Shown here piece by piece: positions 1 to 7,775 of a stretch of DNA of 64,000 nucleotides. Source of the stretch: Actinomycetes bacterium (GTDB lineage: Bacteria > Actinomycetota > Thermoleophilia > RBG-16-64-13); the NCBI GenBank assembly GCA_024637095.1, contig JAGXFV010000025.1:43208-107207 (forward strand), read 5' to 3'. Position 1 is the first letter of the stretch; every line of letters starts with the position of its first letter. The notes under the pieces are model-generated. The model worked only from the letters and a program-made list of their open reading frames with translations. It did no database searches and had not been told where the DNA came from. The position numbers were made by a program, and so were the translations under genes.

Positions 1-551
1 TTCTTCAAGAAGAGCAACACCAGGAGGGCCACCGGGAAGGCCAGCCCGGCGAGGGCAAAAGGGTAATGCCAGCCCAGTAGAGCCAGGGCGCCCCCGATCG
101 CGGGATAGGTGGCCGTACCGATGCTGAGGACGCTTGCGTTGAGGCCCATGGCGGCGGCGCGGTCCTGCCCGGAGAAGAGATCGCCGATCAAGGTGGTCGC
201 CAGCGCTCCCAGTGGGGCGCCGCCCACCCCTTGCAGCCCCCGAAAGATCAGCAGAATCTGAAAGTCTCGGATGAATACCTGGATCATGCCCGCGGTTCCG
301 AACAAGAGCAGCGCGGGAATCAGGATGCGGCGGCGACCCAAACGGTCGGCCGCCACTCCCAGGAAGGGCGCGAGGAACACGCCGGGCAGGGTAAAGACAG
401 TGATCAGCAGGCCCACCTGGCCCTCCGAGATCCCCAGTTCCCGGGTTATCTTTGGAAAAGCGGGGGTGATGCTGGAAACCGCGAGAACCGCGATCAGAGT
501 TACGCCAAAGACGACCTGGAGATTGCGTTCAAGGTAGAGACGGAGGGCCAT
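1..551 (-). CDS. MFS transporter (DHA1-like), C-terminus cut by window edge
   Basis: The first 183 residues of a major facilitator superfamily transporter are present; the rest lies beyond base 1. The ATG at 551-549 opens a reading frame with successive hydrophobic segments (residues about 11-31, 48-68, 77-95, 102-122, 138-158, 163-180). The loop between helices 2 and 3 reads GVAADRLGRRR, the signature MFS motif A, and GLQGVGGAPLGA in helix 4 resembles the proton-coupled drug-efflux subfamily. It probably exports a small hydrophobic compound by proton antiport, but the substrate cannot be read from the sequence. It follows the SLH-FAD gene on the same strand with a gap of 159 bases that holds a weak terminator-like hairpin, so it may be a separate unit. 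Confidence 0.88.
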   Translation of the reverse strand, partial: MALRLYLERNLQVVFGVTLIAVLAVSSITPAFPKITRELGISEGQVGLLITVFTLPGVFLAPFLGVAADRLGRRRILIPALLLFGTAGMIQVFIRDFQILLIFRGLQGVGGAPLGALATTLIGDLFSGQDRAAAMGLNASVLSIGTATYPAIGGALALLGWHYPFALAGLAFPVALLVLLFLK

Positions 552-674
552 GGGTTCTGTACTTTACCCCGGCCGACCCGCCCGACACCAGGTATCGGCC
601 CGGTCGGGGGAGGCCGCCCCGGCAGGGCGGACGTGCCGCGGCGACCGCACCCAAGCATGCACCCGAGCCCGCAC

Positions 675-693
675 AAAAGCCCCGCAGGCGGGC
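675..693 (-). terminator. weak terminator-like hairpin after the FAD/SLH gene
   Basis: On the minus strand a short GC stem (GCCCGCCTGCGGGGC) is followed by CTTTTG. It lies just downstream of the stop of the FAD/SLH gene and before the MFS start. The stem is only about 4-5 bp, so this is a tentative call. Confidence 0.3.
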
Positions 694-710
694 CCGGCAC
701 GGCCGCCCGA

Positions 711-2894
711 TCAGCGCGAGAGGGCGCGGCCCAGTATGAGCGTCACGTGGCCGCGGCCGGCCGGGGCGTAGGGATCGAAACTCGTGGCACTCCTGCCGTA
801 CACCAGGCCGTTGAAGCGGGCGCGGGCGACCACCGCGCGGTCCTCCACCGCCACGTCCCGAAAGCCGGAATCGTAGCCGGCGGGAGGCTGAGCCAAGCCG
901 GTGCCCTCGGCCCGAACCAGCACCCGAACCAATTGCACCCGGGTCATCGGCTCCCATGGCCCAAAGCGGCCGTCCCCATAACCCTGCATCAGCCCGTTGG
1001 CCACGGCGGTCTGAACGTAGCCATTAGGGTAGGCGGCCCCATCGTCGGGCAGGTCGGGAAAACTCAGGATGCCTCCGACGGGTGCGCCACCTGCAAGCGC
1101 GTAACCCTCCACCACCATCTTGGCTACCTGGGCCCGCAGCGCGGTTCCGGACGGGCCGAAGGAGCGGTCGCCCCGGCCGTCGACTGCATTCAGCACGTTC
1201 AGGAGACTCAACCTCTGGTAGAGCTCGCCGGATACCGGCACATCCCAAAACAGGCGGCGCAGCGCCGGGGGCATCTGGCCGGCGGGGAGGCCTTCCCGCT
1301 CTTCGGCCAGCAGCGCATGCCCCTGCACGCGGAGTTCCCCCGCGACCTGGTCGTAGGAGAGCCCGTGCAGGTCGGTCCCCTTGATCAGGGCGAGACCGGC
1401 CATCACCCCGGCAGCGGCGCCCATGTTACCCCGCACCGACTCCATCCTCACCGCGGAGCTATAGGCGCTTTCGTCGCTCGAGACGGCGGTGGGAGCGAGC
1501 AGGTAACCAAAGCCGCGAGGAACCAAGGCGCCCATCGGCACGTGGACCGCGGCCTCGGCCGAGATCTGCTGGGCACCGGCGGGATCGTGCCGGTCGTATC
1601 GGGCATAGCGCCCGAAGGCGACGCTCTGGCGCCTTCTGCCCGCGTCTATATCGGCGCCGCTATAGAAGTCTTCGCCCAGGAACCGCACTCCGGCGCGGAC
1701 GTAGGGCTGATCAGGGATCCGGTCGACGCCCACGTGGGGGTAGCCGTGTTCCTGCAGATAGCGCACCTTGTCAAGCACCGCGCTCGCCATCCGCGCCCGC
1801 AGAGCCTCGCGAGAGTCGGGCTGCGTCACCCAGGCGAAGGTGTCGGCCGGAGGTCGGTAGTCGCTCCATGCCTCGTTGAGCTCTCGCCGGTCGTTGGGCA
1901 GCACCTGGCGCATCGACCAGCTGTCGGCAAAACCCAGCAGGTTGTTCTCCCCGAAAGTGAAGTCCGGTCCGTAAGTACTTCCTTGGTAGAGCGGATGCGT
2001 CAGTTGGGCCAGAGGCGGGGCGCCCCCTGGATGGAGACGCAGGGTCAGCAGCATGCTGAGCGATTGGGGAGCGGTGGAAAACCCGTTCTCGGGGCCGGGA
2101 GGAGCCGGAGCCGGACCCAGCACATCATTGAATAGGGCGTTTCCCGTACCCATCATGTAGTCGGCACCCAGGGCCCGGCCCAGGTCGCCCTCGGGGGAGG
2201 CGTCGATCACCAGACGCGCCTCGACCTGCTGCCGGGCGCCCGTCGGACTCTCGACCAATATGCGGGTCAGACCCTCGGCACCGGGCGGCTCGACCTGCAC
2301 GAGTTTTCCGCTCAGACGCCGTAGGCCGCTCTGGGGCAGGAGCGAGCGCAGCACCTCCTGAGCCACCCGGGGTTCGTAGCGCAGGCGGCCGTCTCGGGCG
2401 GCGTCTATACCCTGAGCCGCGTAGCGAGTCAGCACGCTCCGGCGAAACTCGTCGTAGAAACCACTCACGGTGACGTGAGGACGGAAGACGTCTTCGACCG
2501 AGAGTCCCTGGACCAGCGGGCTCTCGAACTCCGCGGCGGGAGCGACCAGCGCCAACGAGAATTGCCGCCCAAAACGGCTGCCCAGTCTGTCCAACGCGCG
2601 AAGCGCTCCTATCCCGCCGGTGGTGGAGCCGTACACCAACACGTCGACCGAGAGAGTCTCGCCTGCCGTCGCTTCGTCCCCGGCCGCTTCGGCCGCCGCC
2701 GCTTCGGCCGATGGTGAACCACCGGTAGCGGCTGCGTTCGACGCGGGGAACACGCCCAGAACGAGCGCCAAGAGCAGCAGAGACAAGGTCGCCGCGGTAC
2801 CTAAGCCCCTTCTCGCATATACTCGCCGGCGGCCGGCGTGTCTCACCGTCATCTGCCTACGCACCTCTCCCTGAGCCCAGTTCCTGTACGGCAT
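711..2894 (-). CDS. Exported FAD-dependent oxidoreductase with C-terminal SLH repeats
   Basis: A 727-residue predicted cell-surface enzyme. Residues about 16-58 form an export signal: an arginine-rich stretch (RRRVYARRGLG), a long hydrophobic core, then an Ala-rich end; the double Arg suggests Tat export, fitting a cofactor-loaded flavoprotein. Residues 82-540 resemble the FAD_oxidored family (PF12831-like): a nucleotide-binding strand-turn DVLVYGSTTGGIGAL and, near 229, VIDASPEGDLGRALGA, the usual second FAD contact. The C-terminal 165 residues hold three S-layer-homology units (about 560-600, 610-662, 673-727; the middle one has GLMQGYGDGRFGPWEPMTR), expected to bind secondary wall polymer. 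An internal ATG at 2852 with an upstream AGGTG is an alternative start. The MMPL gene stops 6 bases upstream, so they are probably co-transcribed. Substrate unknown. Confidence 0.82.
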   Translation of the reverse strand: MPYRNWAQGEVRRQMTVRHAGRRRVYARRGLGTAATLSLLLLALVLGVFPASNAAATGGSPSAEAAAAEAAGDEATAGETLSVDVLVYGSTTGGIGALRALDRLGSRFGRQFSLALVAPAAEFESPLVQGLSVEDVFRPHVTVSGFYDEFRRSVLTRYAAQGIDAARDGRLRYEPRVAQEVLRSLLPQSGLRRLSGKLVQVEPPGAEGLTRILVESPTGARQQVEARLVIDASPEGDLGRALGADYMMGTGNALFNDVLGPAPAPPGPENGFSTAPQSLSMLLTLRLHPGGAPPLAQLTHPLYQGSTYGPDFTFGENNLLGFADSWSMRQVLPNDRRELNEAWSDYRPPADTFAWVTQPDSREALRARMASAVLDKVRYLQEHGYPHVGVDRIPDQPYVRAGVRFLGEDFYSGADIDAGRRRQSVAFGRYARYDRHDPAGAQQISAEAAVHVPMGALVPRGFGYLLAPTAVSSDESAYSSAVRMESVRGNMGAAAGVMAGLALIKGTDLHGLSYDQVAGELRVQGHALLAEEREGLPAGQMPPALRRLFWDVPVSGELYQRLSLLNVLNAVDGRGDRSFGPSGTALRAQVAKMVVEGYALAGGAPVGGILSFPDLPDDGAAYPNGYVQTAVANGLMQGYGDGRFGPWEPMTRVQLVRVLVRAEGTGLAQPPAGYDSGFRDVAVEDRAVVARARFNGLVYGRSATSFDPYAPAGRGHVTLILGRALSR

Positions 2895-2900
2895 GCGACC

Positions 2901-5258
2901 CTACTCCCCCTCGGCCCGGCTTACCCTCGGCATCGAGTCCTTGAGCGCCGGGACCGCGACACGGGGCAATATGGGCGCCTCGGGACGCAGATCGGGCAAC
3001 CAACGCAGCCAGTTGGGCAAGTACCAGTTGATATCTCCAAGCAGGGCCATGGTAGCGGGTACCAGGACAGAACGCACGAGCGTCGCATCCAAGAAAACCG
3101 CGACCGCGAGTCCAAAGCCGACCTGCTGCATCATAACCAGGCGGCCGGAAGCGAAGGTCCCGAAGACCACCACCATAATGGCCGCGGCTCCGGTGATGAT
3201 CCGCCCCGTGGCTCGCAGCCCCACGGCAACCGATTCCTGGTTGCGGCCGGTACCGTCGAAATGCTCGCGGATACGGCTCAGGAGGAAGACGTGGTAGTCC
3301 ATGGAAAGCCCGAAAAGGATGCAGAAGAGAAAAAGCGGAACCCACGCCTCCACTGCGGGAGTTCGCTGGAAGCCCAGCAGGTCGGCTCCCCAACCCCGCT
3401 GAAAGACCAATACCAGCACTCCGTAGGCGGCCGCCACCGAGAGCAGATTCATGAAGATGGCTTTGAGGGGCACCACCACCGAGCGAAAGACCACCAGCAA
3501 CAGCAAGAAGCTGAGCCCCAACACGAAGGCAAATACCCACGGGGTGTAACCTCCGATAACCGCGAAGGAATCGACCTCGGCGGCCGTTTTGCCGGTGACG
3601 TAGGCCTCGACACCCGCGCCTTCCAAGGCTGCCGGCAGTATCTTTTGCCGCAGATCCTCGACCGCAGAGCGCGCCGGCTCCGAATTCGGCCGGTCCTCCA
3701 GATACAGGGTCAGGCGGGCTACCTCGCCGGAGCCGGCCCACTCGAGTTGCGGTTGGGAGAAGCCGGGGATCGCGGCAAGGGAGGCAGGCAGGCGCTCGAC
3801 CGCCACGCGGGCCTCGTCGTCCGCCGGCCGCAGCGCCACCTCGACGGGACTGAGCACGCCGGCGGAGAAATCCTCCTCCAGCAACCGATAGGCGTCCCGC
3901 GCCTCTCCCGGGGGCAGCGTCTCGGCGCCGGCGGCGCCACGCTCGAGCTGCAAGAAGGGCTGCGCCAGAAGGAGAAGTACTCCCCCGGCCAAGATCACGC
4001 TCAAGACCGGCCGGACCATCACCCAGTGGGCGGTCCTCCCCCAGAAGCCGGAATAGGGCTGTCCCGGCCCGTTGTCCCCGTCTTCATCGCGGGAAGCCTG
4101 CTTTGCGACCGGGCGGGCCCTCCACCGCAACCGGCTCAGGCTCAGCCAGTCGATACGGTCTCCCAGCAGGCCGAGCGCCGCCGGCACCAAGGTGAGCATG
4201 GCGACGACCGCCACGCCGACCACCAAGGTCGCCCCCAGTCCCAGCGAACGGAAGGTGGTGATAGGCACCAGGAAAAGCCCCAGCAGAGCCAGGATCACCG
4301 TCACACCCGAGAAGAGCACGGCCCGGCTGGCGGTCGCCCCGGTAACACCGATAGCCTCGAGGGAGCCACGGCCGGCAGCACGCTCCTCCCGATAGCGCTC
4401 GATGATCAAGAGAGCGTAGTCGATACCAACCGCCAGTCCGATCATGAAGATCATATTGACGACGAAAAAGGAGAGATCGAATACCCGCCCGATAAGGGCG
4501 GCCAGGCCGATGGCCGTCACGATCGAAACCGCGGCCAGACCCAAAGAGAGCGCGGCGGCAAGCAGCGCGCCGAAGACGAGCACCAGCACGCCCATGGCGG
4601 CCGGCAGTCCCACCAGTTCGGCGCGAATCAGGTCCTCCTCGGCGATGCTCATGAAGGTCTCGCCGACGCTCCCGTCGCCGATCATGGTCAGACTAAAACC
4701 GGGAGTACGGTGACTCTCGAGAATCTCAGCCAGCCGCTCTTGGTGGTCCGGGGTGGGCGAGCCGCCAATGGCGTGGGCCCCGCTTCCTCTCAGCGTGACC
4801 TGGACGAGCGTGCTTCGGCGGTCGGCCGAGACCAGAGCGGCGGCGGACGCGGGGTCAAAGGCCGCCACCAGAGGATGGCTGTAGGCTTCCACCACCACAT
4901 CACGGGATGCAAGCAGGTCCGCCGTCAAATCTTGCAGAAGCTGCTGGTAGACGGCGTCATCTACCGTCGCTCCGTTTTCCGCGGACACCACGAGGGTTTC
5001 CTGTTCGCCTTCGGCCGAGCCAAAGGCTTCGTTCAGGAGTTCTTTCCCCTGGACCGACTCCGGGCGGCCCAGCAGCGTCATCTCCCCCGCGCTCACGACC
5101 GCCCCGATTTGCAGCGCCGAGAAGACCGCAACGATGAGAACGGAGAGCCAAGAGCCGAGGACGAGCCATCCATGCCGTGCGCTCCAAACGGCAAGCCGGC
5201 CGGTCAGCGAGTCCAAGACCAGGGGGTGAACGGTTGCATCGGCGGGATCAGAAGGCAT
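2901..5258 (-). CDS. MMPL-family RND transporter
   Basis: A 785-residue RND-type exporter of the MmpL family. Layout is the duplicated 1+5 / 1+5 plan: one helix near 35-55, an external domain to about 190, five helices, then the same again from about 410. The proton-relay Asp-Tyr pairs known from MmpL3 are present in both halves: VGIDYALLIIERY in the first and FGLSMDYHVFLLSR in the second. Family members move lipids, glycolipids or hydrophobic drugs across the membrane using the proton gradient. It sits between a radical SAM gene (60 bases upstream) and the secreted FAD/SLH enzyme (6 bases downstream), suggesting a role in export of something made or processed at the envelope. The cargo is not known. 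Confidence 0.92.
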   Translation of the reverse strand: MPSDPADATVHPLVLDSLTGRLAVWSARHGWLVLGSWLSVLIVAVFSALQIGAVVSAGEMTLLGRPESVQGKELLNEAFGSAEGEQETLVVSAENGATVDDAVYQQLLQDLTADLLASRDVVVEAYSHPLVAAFDPASAAALVSADRRSTLVQVTLRGSGAHAIGGSPTPDHQERLAEILESHRTPGFSLTMIGDGSVGETFMSIAEEDLIRAELVGLPAAMGVLVLVFGALLAAALSLGLAAVSIVTAIGLAALIGRVFDLSFFVVNMIFMIGLAVGIDYALLIIERYREERAAGRGSLEAIGVTGATASRAVLFSGVTVILALLGLFLVPITTFRSLGLGATLVVGVAVVAMLTLVPAALGLLGDRIDWLSLSRLRWRARPVAKQASRDEDGDNGPGQPYSGFWGRTAHWVMVRPVLSVILAGGVLLLLAQPFLQLERGAAGAETLPPGEARDAYRLLEEDFSAGVLSPVEVALRPADDEARVAVERLPASLAAIPGFSQPQLEWAGSGEVARLTLYLEDRPNSEPARSAVEDLRQKILPAALEGAGVEAYVTGKTAAEVDSFAVIGGYTPWVFAFVLGLSFLLLLVVFRSVVVPLKAIFMNLLSVAAAYGVLVLVFQRGWGADLLGFQRTPAVEAWVPLFLFCILFGLSMDYHVFLLSRIREHFDGTGRNQESVAVGLRATGRIITGAAAIMVVVFGTFASGRLVMMQQVGFGLAVAVFLDATLVRSVLVPATMALLGDINWYLPNWLRWLPDLRPEAPILPRVAVPALKDSMPRVSRAEGE

Positions 5259-5318
5259 GAGCTCGTATGCTAGCAGTTGCCCTCGAAAACGGCCGCTCGA
5301 AGACCCCCGCTTTCGGCC

Positions 5319-6443
5319 CTAGAGTGAGGCGAGCCCCAGAACCTTTCGCAGCATGCTCGGCCGCAGGTCCCAGAGCCAAGACGTCTCGACCACGTCGGGG
5401 TTGTTGCAGGCGGTGCAGGCCTCCGCTTCGCGGGCCATCGCCCGATAGCGCGGTGATCGATACAGCGCCTCGAGACCGAGGCCGTCCGCGATCTGCGCGA
5501 AGGATGCCAAAGGCCGATCGCGGCGCAGACAATCGCGCACCGATCCGTCCGCCTCGATGGTGAGAATGGCCCGAGGAACGCGGCAGGTGTACTGGGTCAG
5601 CTCCGGATCGCGTTGCAGCAGCCGCAGATAGCTTTGCGTGGAAAGCAGGGGGTAGCCCAAGGCCTTGAGCCGCAGGGCGCTGTAGGCGGCGCCCCGAAGC
5701 TCATCCGGCGCCAGCGCCAGTTCCGCCAGCCGCTCATCGAAGCCCCCGCTCTGCATCTGCCCGGTTTCCATGGGGCAGAAGTAGAGGCCCGCCCCCCACC
5801 TCTTCGCCAGCGGGGCCACGCGTTCAAGCGCACCGGGATTGGCGCCGGAGAGCACGGTATTTAGCAGGAGCCGCGGCTTTAGCGGGTCCCCCGCCAACCG
5901 CCCCACCAGTTCTTCCAGGCGCTCGAACAGGCCCGGGATACCCCTCAGTAAGTCGTGCGCCTCTCCCAGGTCGTCCACGCTCAAGATCAGGGTATCGACC
6001 GCTCCACGCAATTCGGGCCAGCGGCGGCCAAGGAGGTGGCCGTTGGTGATCAGGGTGACGAGCAGCCCGGCCTCTTTTGCCGTCCAGAGCAGCCGGGGCA
6101 GGTCGCGGCGCAGTGTGGGTTCTCCGCCCCAGACCACCAGTTGCACGAGTCCCGCACGCGCCGCCTGGCGGTAGAGCTTCTCCACCTCCTCCGTACGGAG
6201 TTCGCCCGCCGGTGCGACGGCGGAAGCGGTCCCGGAAGCGGTCCCGGAGGCCTGGAGCGCGTTCTCTGTCCCCGGCCTCTCGGTGGATGATTCCTGCGGC
6301 CGCCGCCACATGCAGGTGGGGCACCGGGCGTTGCAGCGGCCGGTCAGGAGGTGACTGAGGATGAAGGGACGGCCAAGTGCGCGGCTGCGCAGGAACCCGG
6401 CCACCAGCCGGCAACCCTCGAGCGTGCGGGGCATTTTGGCCAC
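5319..6443 (-). CDS. Radical SAM protein with SPASM-like C-terminus
   Basis: A 374-residue radical S-adenosylmethionine enzyme. The 4Fe-4S motif CX3CX2C is seen as RCNARCPTCMW near residue 37, directly followed by a low-complexity Thr/Ala/Ser insert (about 60-80). VWGGEPTL supplies the SAM-binding GGE. The C-terminal third has further cysteines (YTCRVPRA, RDCLRRD, EACTACNNPD), as in SPASM/twitch domains that hold auxiliary clusters. The reaction is not identifiable. Two starts are possible: GTG at 6443, 6 bases after GGGAG, or ATG at 6434, 5 bases after AGGTGG. It is the first gene of the radical SAM - MMPL - FAD/SLH run and is divergent from the membrane triad at 6801. Confidence 0.85.
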   Translation of the reverse strand: MAKMPRTLEGCRLVAGFLRSRALGRPFILSHLLTGRCNARCPTCMWRRPQESSTERPGTENALQASGTASGTASAVAPAGELRTEEVEKLYRQAARAGLVQLVVWGGEPTLRRDLPRLLWTAKEAGLLVTLITNGHLLGRRWPELRGAVDTLILSVDDLGEAHDLLRGIPGLFERLEELVGRLAGDPLKPRLLLNTVLSGANPGALERVAPLAKRWGAGLYFCPMETGQMQSGGFDERLAELALAPDELRGAAYSALRLKALGYPLLSTQSYLRLLQRDPELTQYTCRVPRAILTIEADGSVRDCLRRDRPLASFAQIADGLGLEALYRSPRYRAMAREAEACTACNNPDVVETSWLWDLRPSMLRKVLGLASL

Positions 6444-6518
6444 CTACGACTCCCGTGGATCGGGACCAAGCACTCATGTCGTGCCAGGCCAAATGTTCGA
6501 GATTCGAAGCTTACCCAT

Positions 6519-6547
6519 TTGACCTGGGACCCTTACCGTTGTAAAAC
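6519..6547 (+). promoter_or_regulatory. Predicted sigma-A-type promoter for the membrane triad
   Basis: TTGACC (6519-6524), a 17-base spacer, then TAAAAC (6542-6547). Five of six bases match consensus at -35 and four of six at -10. Transcription would start near 6553, so the GGACGTTT/AAACGTCC inverted repeat lies at the very 5' end of the transcript or acts as an operator. Confidence 0.6.
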
Positions 6548-6555
6548 CCCTGTAG

Positions 6556-6587
6556 GGACGTTTTTGGCTCTTGCCGGACAAACGTCC
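6556..6587. repeat. Inverted repeat overlapping presumed transcription start
   Basis: Perfect 8-base arms GGACGTTT (6556-6563) and AAACGTCC (6580-6587) enclose 16 bases. The right arm is also part of a second dyad, GGAC-AAAC-GTCC (6576-6587). The position just downstream of the -10 element suits an operator or a 5' hairpin. Confidence 0.6.
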
Positions 6588-6800
6588 TGACTTCCTTACG
6601 ATGGGGGACCATATGAGGTCCGGGGGGCCTACTCTAGCGCTTCACGCAGGAATCACGCCGGCCCGGCGTCGCGTGTTGCCGCACCCCAAGCCCTGCCCGA
6701 GGCGCGGACCGCGCTGGCCGCTGGGGAACCCCTTGGGGGGGTGGTGTCCTTGAAAGTCAGCAGCTGACTGAGGCGTCACTCCAAACAAGGAGGTAATCCA

Positions 6801-7319
6801 GTGTCCACTGGGACAGACACACAAGTGTCTCCCGCAGAGCGTCCTTCGGCCCCGACCGATCCGCTTTCGTCTTCAACGTCCTTCTGGGCCTCGAAGACCG
6901 CCGAGCGCATCCTAACCCTGCTGGTGGTATGGGGGGCGGCGGCGGCCATAACCTACGTCTTCTGGTGGATCGACAACGGACTGGTAGACGCCAGTCTGTT
7001 TTCCGCGGTATTCGCCTATTGGGGACTCTTCTTCATTTTCACCCTCGGCCTGTACCTAGGTCTTGGGGGAGGCGACTGCTACTCGTGCACCCTACAGAAC
7101 GAGCCGTTTTCCCCGGAGGCCCTCCGCAAGGCCGCGGGGATCGGCATCGCCATGGTCGGCACCGCGATTTCGGTCGCGCTCACCACTCATTTTGCCCAAT
7201 ACGCCGGCCCCGAAGGAGCTCAGGGTCTCAATCTGGCCGGAACTCAGGTGTTCTCACTACTGCCCCTGCATTGGGGCTTTGTCTGGGTGGTCTTCGTCCA
7301 GCATGTCGGACTGGTATAG
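6801..7319 (+). CDS. Unassigned four-helix membrane protein (triad gene 1)
   Basis: A 172-residue protein I do not recognise. The GTG start at 6801 is fixed by AAGGAGG at 6787-6793. A polar Ser/Thr/Pro-rich tail of about 30 residues precedes four predicted helices (about 37-57, 66-88, 109-129, 148-170). Between helices 2 and 3 is a CxxC motif (GDCYSCTLQNEPF), the only cysteines. The helices fall into two similar hairpins: helix 2 has YWGLFFIFTLGLYLG and helix 4 has HWGFVWVVFVQHVG, echoing the neighbour at 7331. No haem, nucleotide or catalytic motif is evident. It heads a three-gene plus-strand unit after a long structured leader. The CxxC could bind metal or act in thiol chemistry; that is a guess. 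Confidence 0.8.
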   Translation: MSTGTDTQVSPAERPSAPTDPLSSSTSFWASKTAERILTLLVVWGAAAAITYVFWWIDNGLVDASLFSAVFAYWGLFFIFTLGLYLGLGGGDCYSCTLQNEPFSPEALRKAAGIGIAMVGTAISVALTTHFAQYAGPEGAQGLNLAGTQVFSLLPLHWGFVWVVFVQHVGLV

Positions 7320-7330
7320 GAGGTGCTGCG

Positions 7331-7735
7331 ATGACCAACATCGGAGGCAAACTCGGAGTTCTGCTGGCCATAGTCCTACTGGCCGCCGTCAGCGTCCTTG
7401 TCATGACCGCCCTGGATTGGCACGTCGCCGGAAGTGACGACGCGCAAGGGCTGCTCGGACTGGACATAGACCTGTGGCTCATCTTTTGGACCCTCGCCCT
7501 GACCGGCTACTGGGGGTTGCCCGGAAAAGATGTGCCCTACGTGCGCAAAGCCATCGGCACCGTGGTCATTCTCGTCTTGGCGGTGGTGTTCACCTACGTC
7601 TTCAAGGCCATAAGCCCGGGCATCGTCGGCGGAAGCGTGGACGAGTACCCCTTGATGTCCATTACCTTCGTAGCCTGGTCCCTGGTCTTCGTCATGACGG
7701 CTCTCTGGGTGGGGTCGTTCTATCCCAAGATCTAG
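7331..7735 (+). CDS. Unassigned four-helix membrane protein (triad gene 2)
   Basis: A 134-residue protein of unknown function beginning at ATG 7331; its AGGAGG ribosome site (7318-7323) overlaps the stop of the gene before, so the two are translated together. Helices are predicted at about 8-28, 47-63, 74-94 and 107-129. The second half (RKAIGTVVILVLAVVFTYVF, then FVAWSLVFVMTALWVG) resembles the first half of the 6801 protein (ITYVF..., FAYWGLFFIFTLGLYLG), so the two look like paralogues built from a two-helix repeat. There is no cysteine and no recognisable active site. Probably a partner subunit of the 6801 and 7776 products in one membrane complex. Confidence 0.78.
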   Translation: MTNIGGKLGVLLAIVLLAAVSVLVMTALDWHVAGSDDAQGLLGLDIDLWLIFWTLALTGYWGLPGKDVPYVRKAIGTVVILVLAVVFTYVFKAISPGIVGGSVDEYPLMSITFVAWSLVFVMTALWVGSFYPKI

Positions 7736-7775
7736 TCTCGAGAGAGAGGACAAAGCTCATGCAGAGGAGACAACC

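Larger units (their letters stand above)
6444..6800. other. Long intergenic region: divergent promoters and structured leader, no gene
   Basis: This 357-base gap separates the divergent radical SAM gene and the membrane-protein triad. I see no credible protein in it. It contains a strong plus-strand promoter (6519-6547), then several inverted repeats inside the presumed leader: GGACGTTT/AAACGTCC (6556-6563 and 6580-6587), GGACAAACGTCC (6576-6587), GGACC-N6-GGTCC (6606-6621), GTCAGC-A-GCTGAC (6756-6768), and CTCC/GGAG (6779-6792), which would mask the ribosome binding site of the 6801 gene. The leader would be about 250 nt, long for this compact genome, so it probably carries regulation. A minus-strand promoter for the radical SAM gene must lie here too but is not clear. 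Confidence 0.6.

Noticed and set aside
231-2135. Long open frame on the plus strand opposite the MFS and FAD/SLH genes
   Set aside because: Composition is that of an antisense frame in GC-rich DNA (Arg/Gly/His/Pro-rich, no domain), while the minus strand has clear families.
2838-5273. 811-codon plus-strand frame opposite the MMPL gene
   Set aside because: Antisense shadow; the minus strand carries a complete MMPL protein with both Asp-Tyr motifs.
2901-6443. Radical SAM plus MMPL as hopanoid HpnH/HpnN pair
   Set aside because: The other hpn genes are absent, and the MMPL and radical SAM sequences show no specific hopanoid features.
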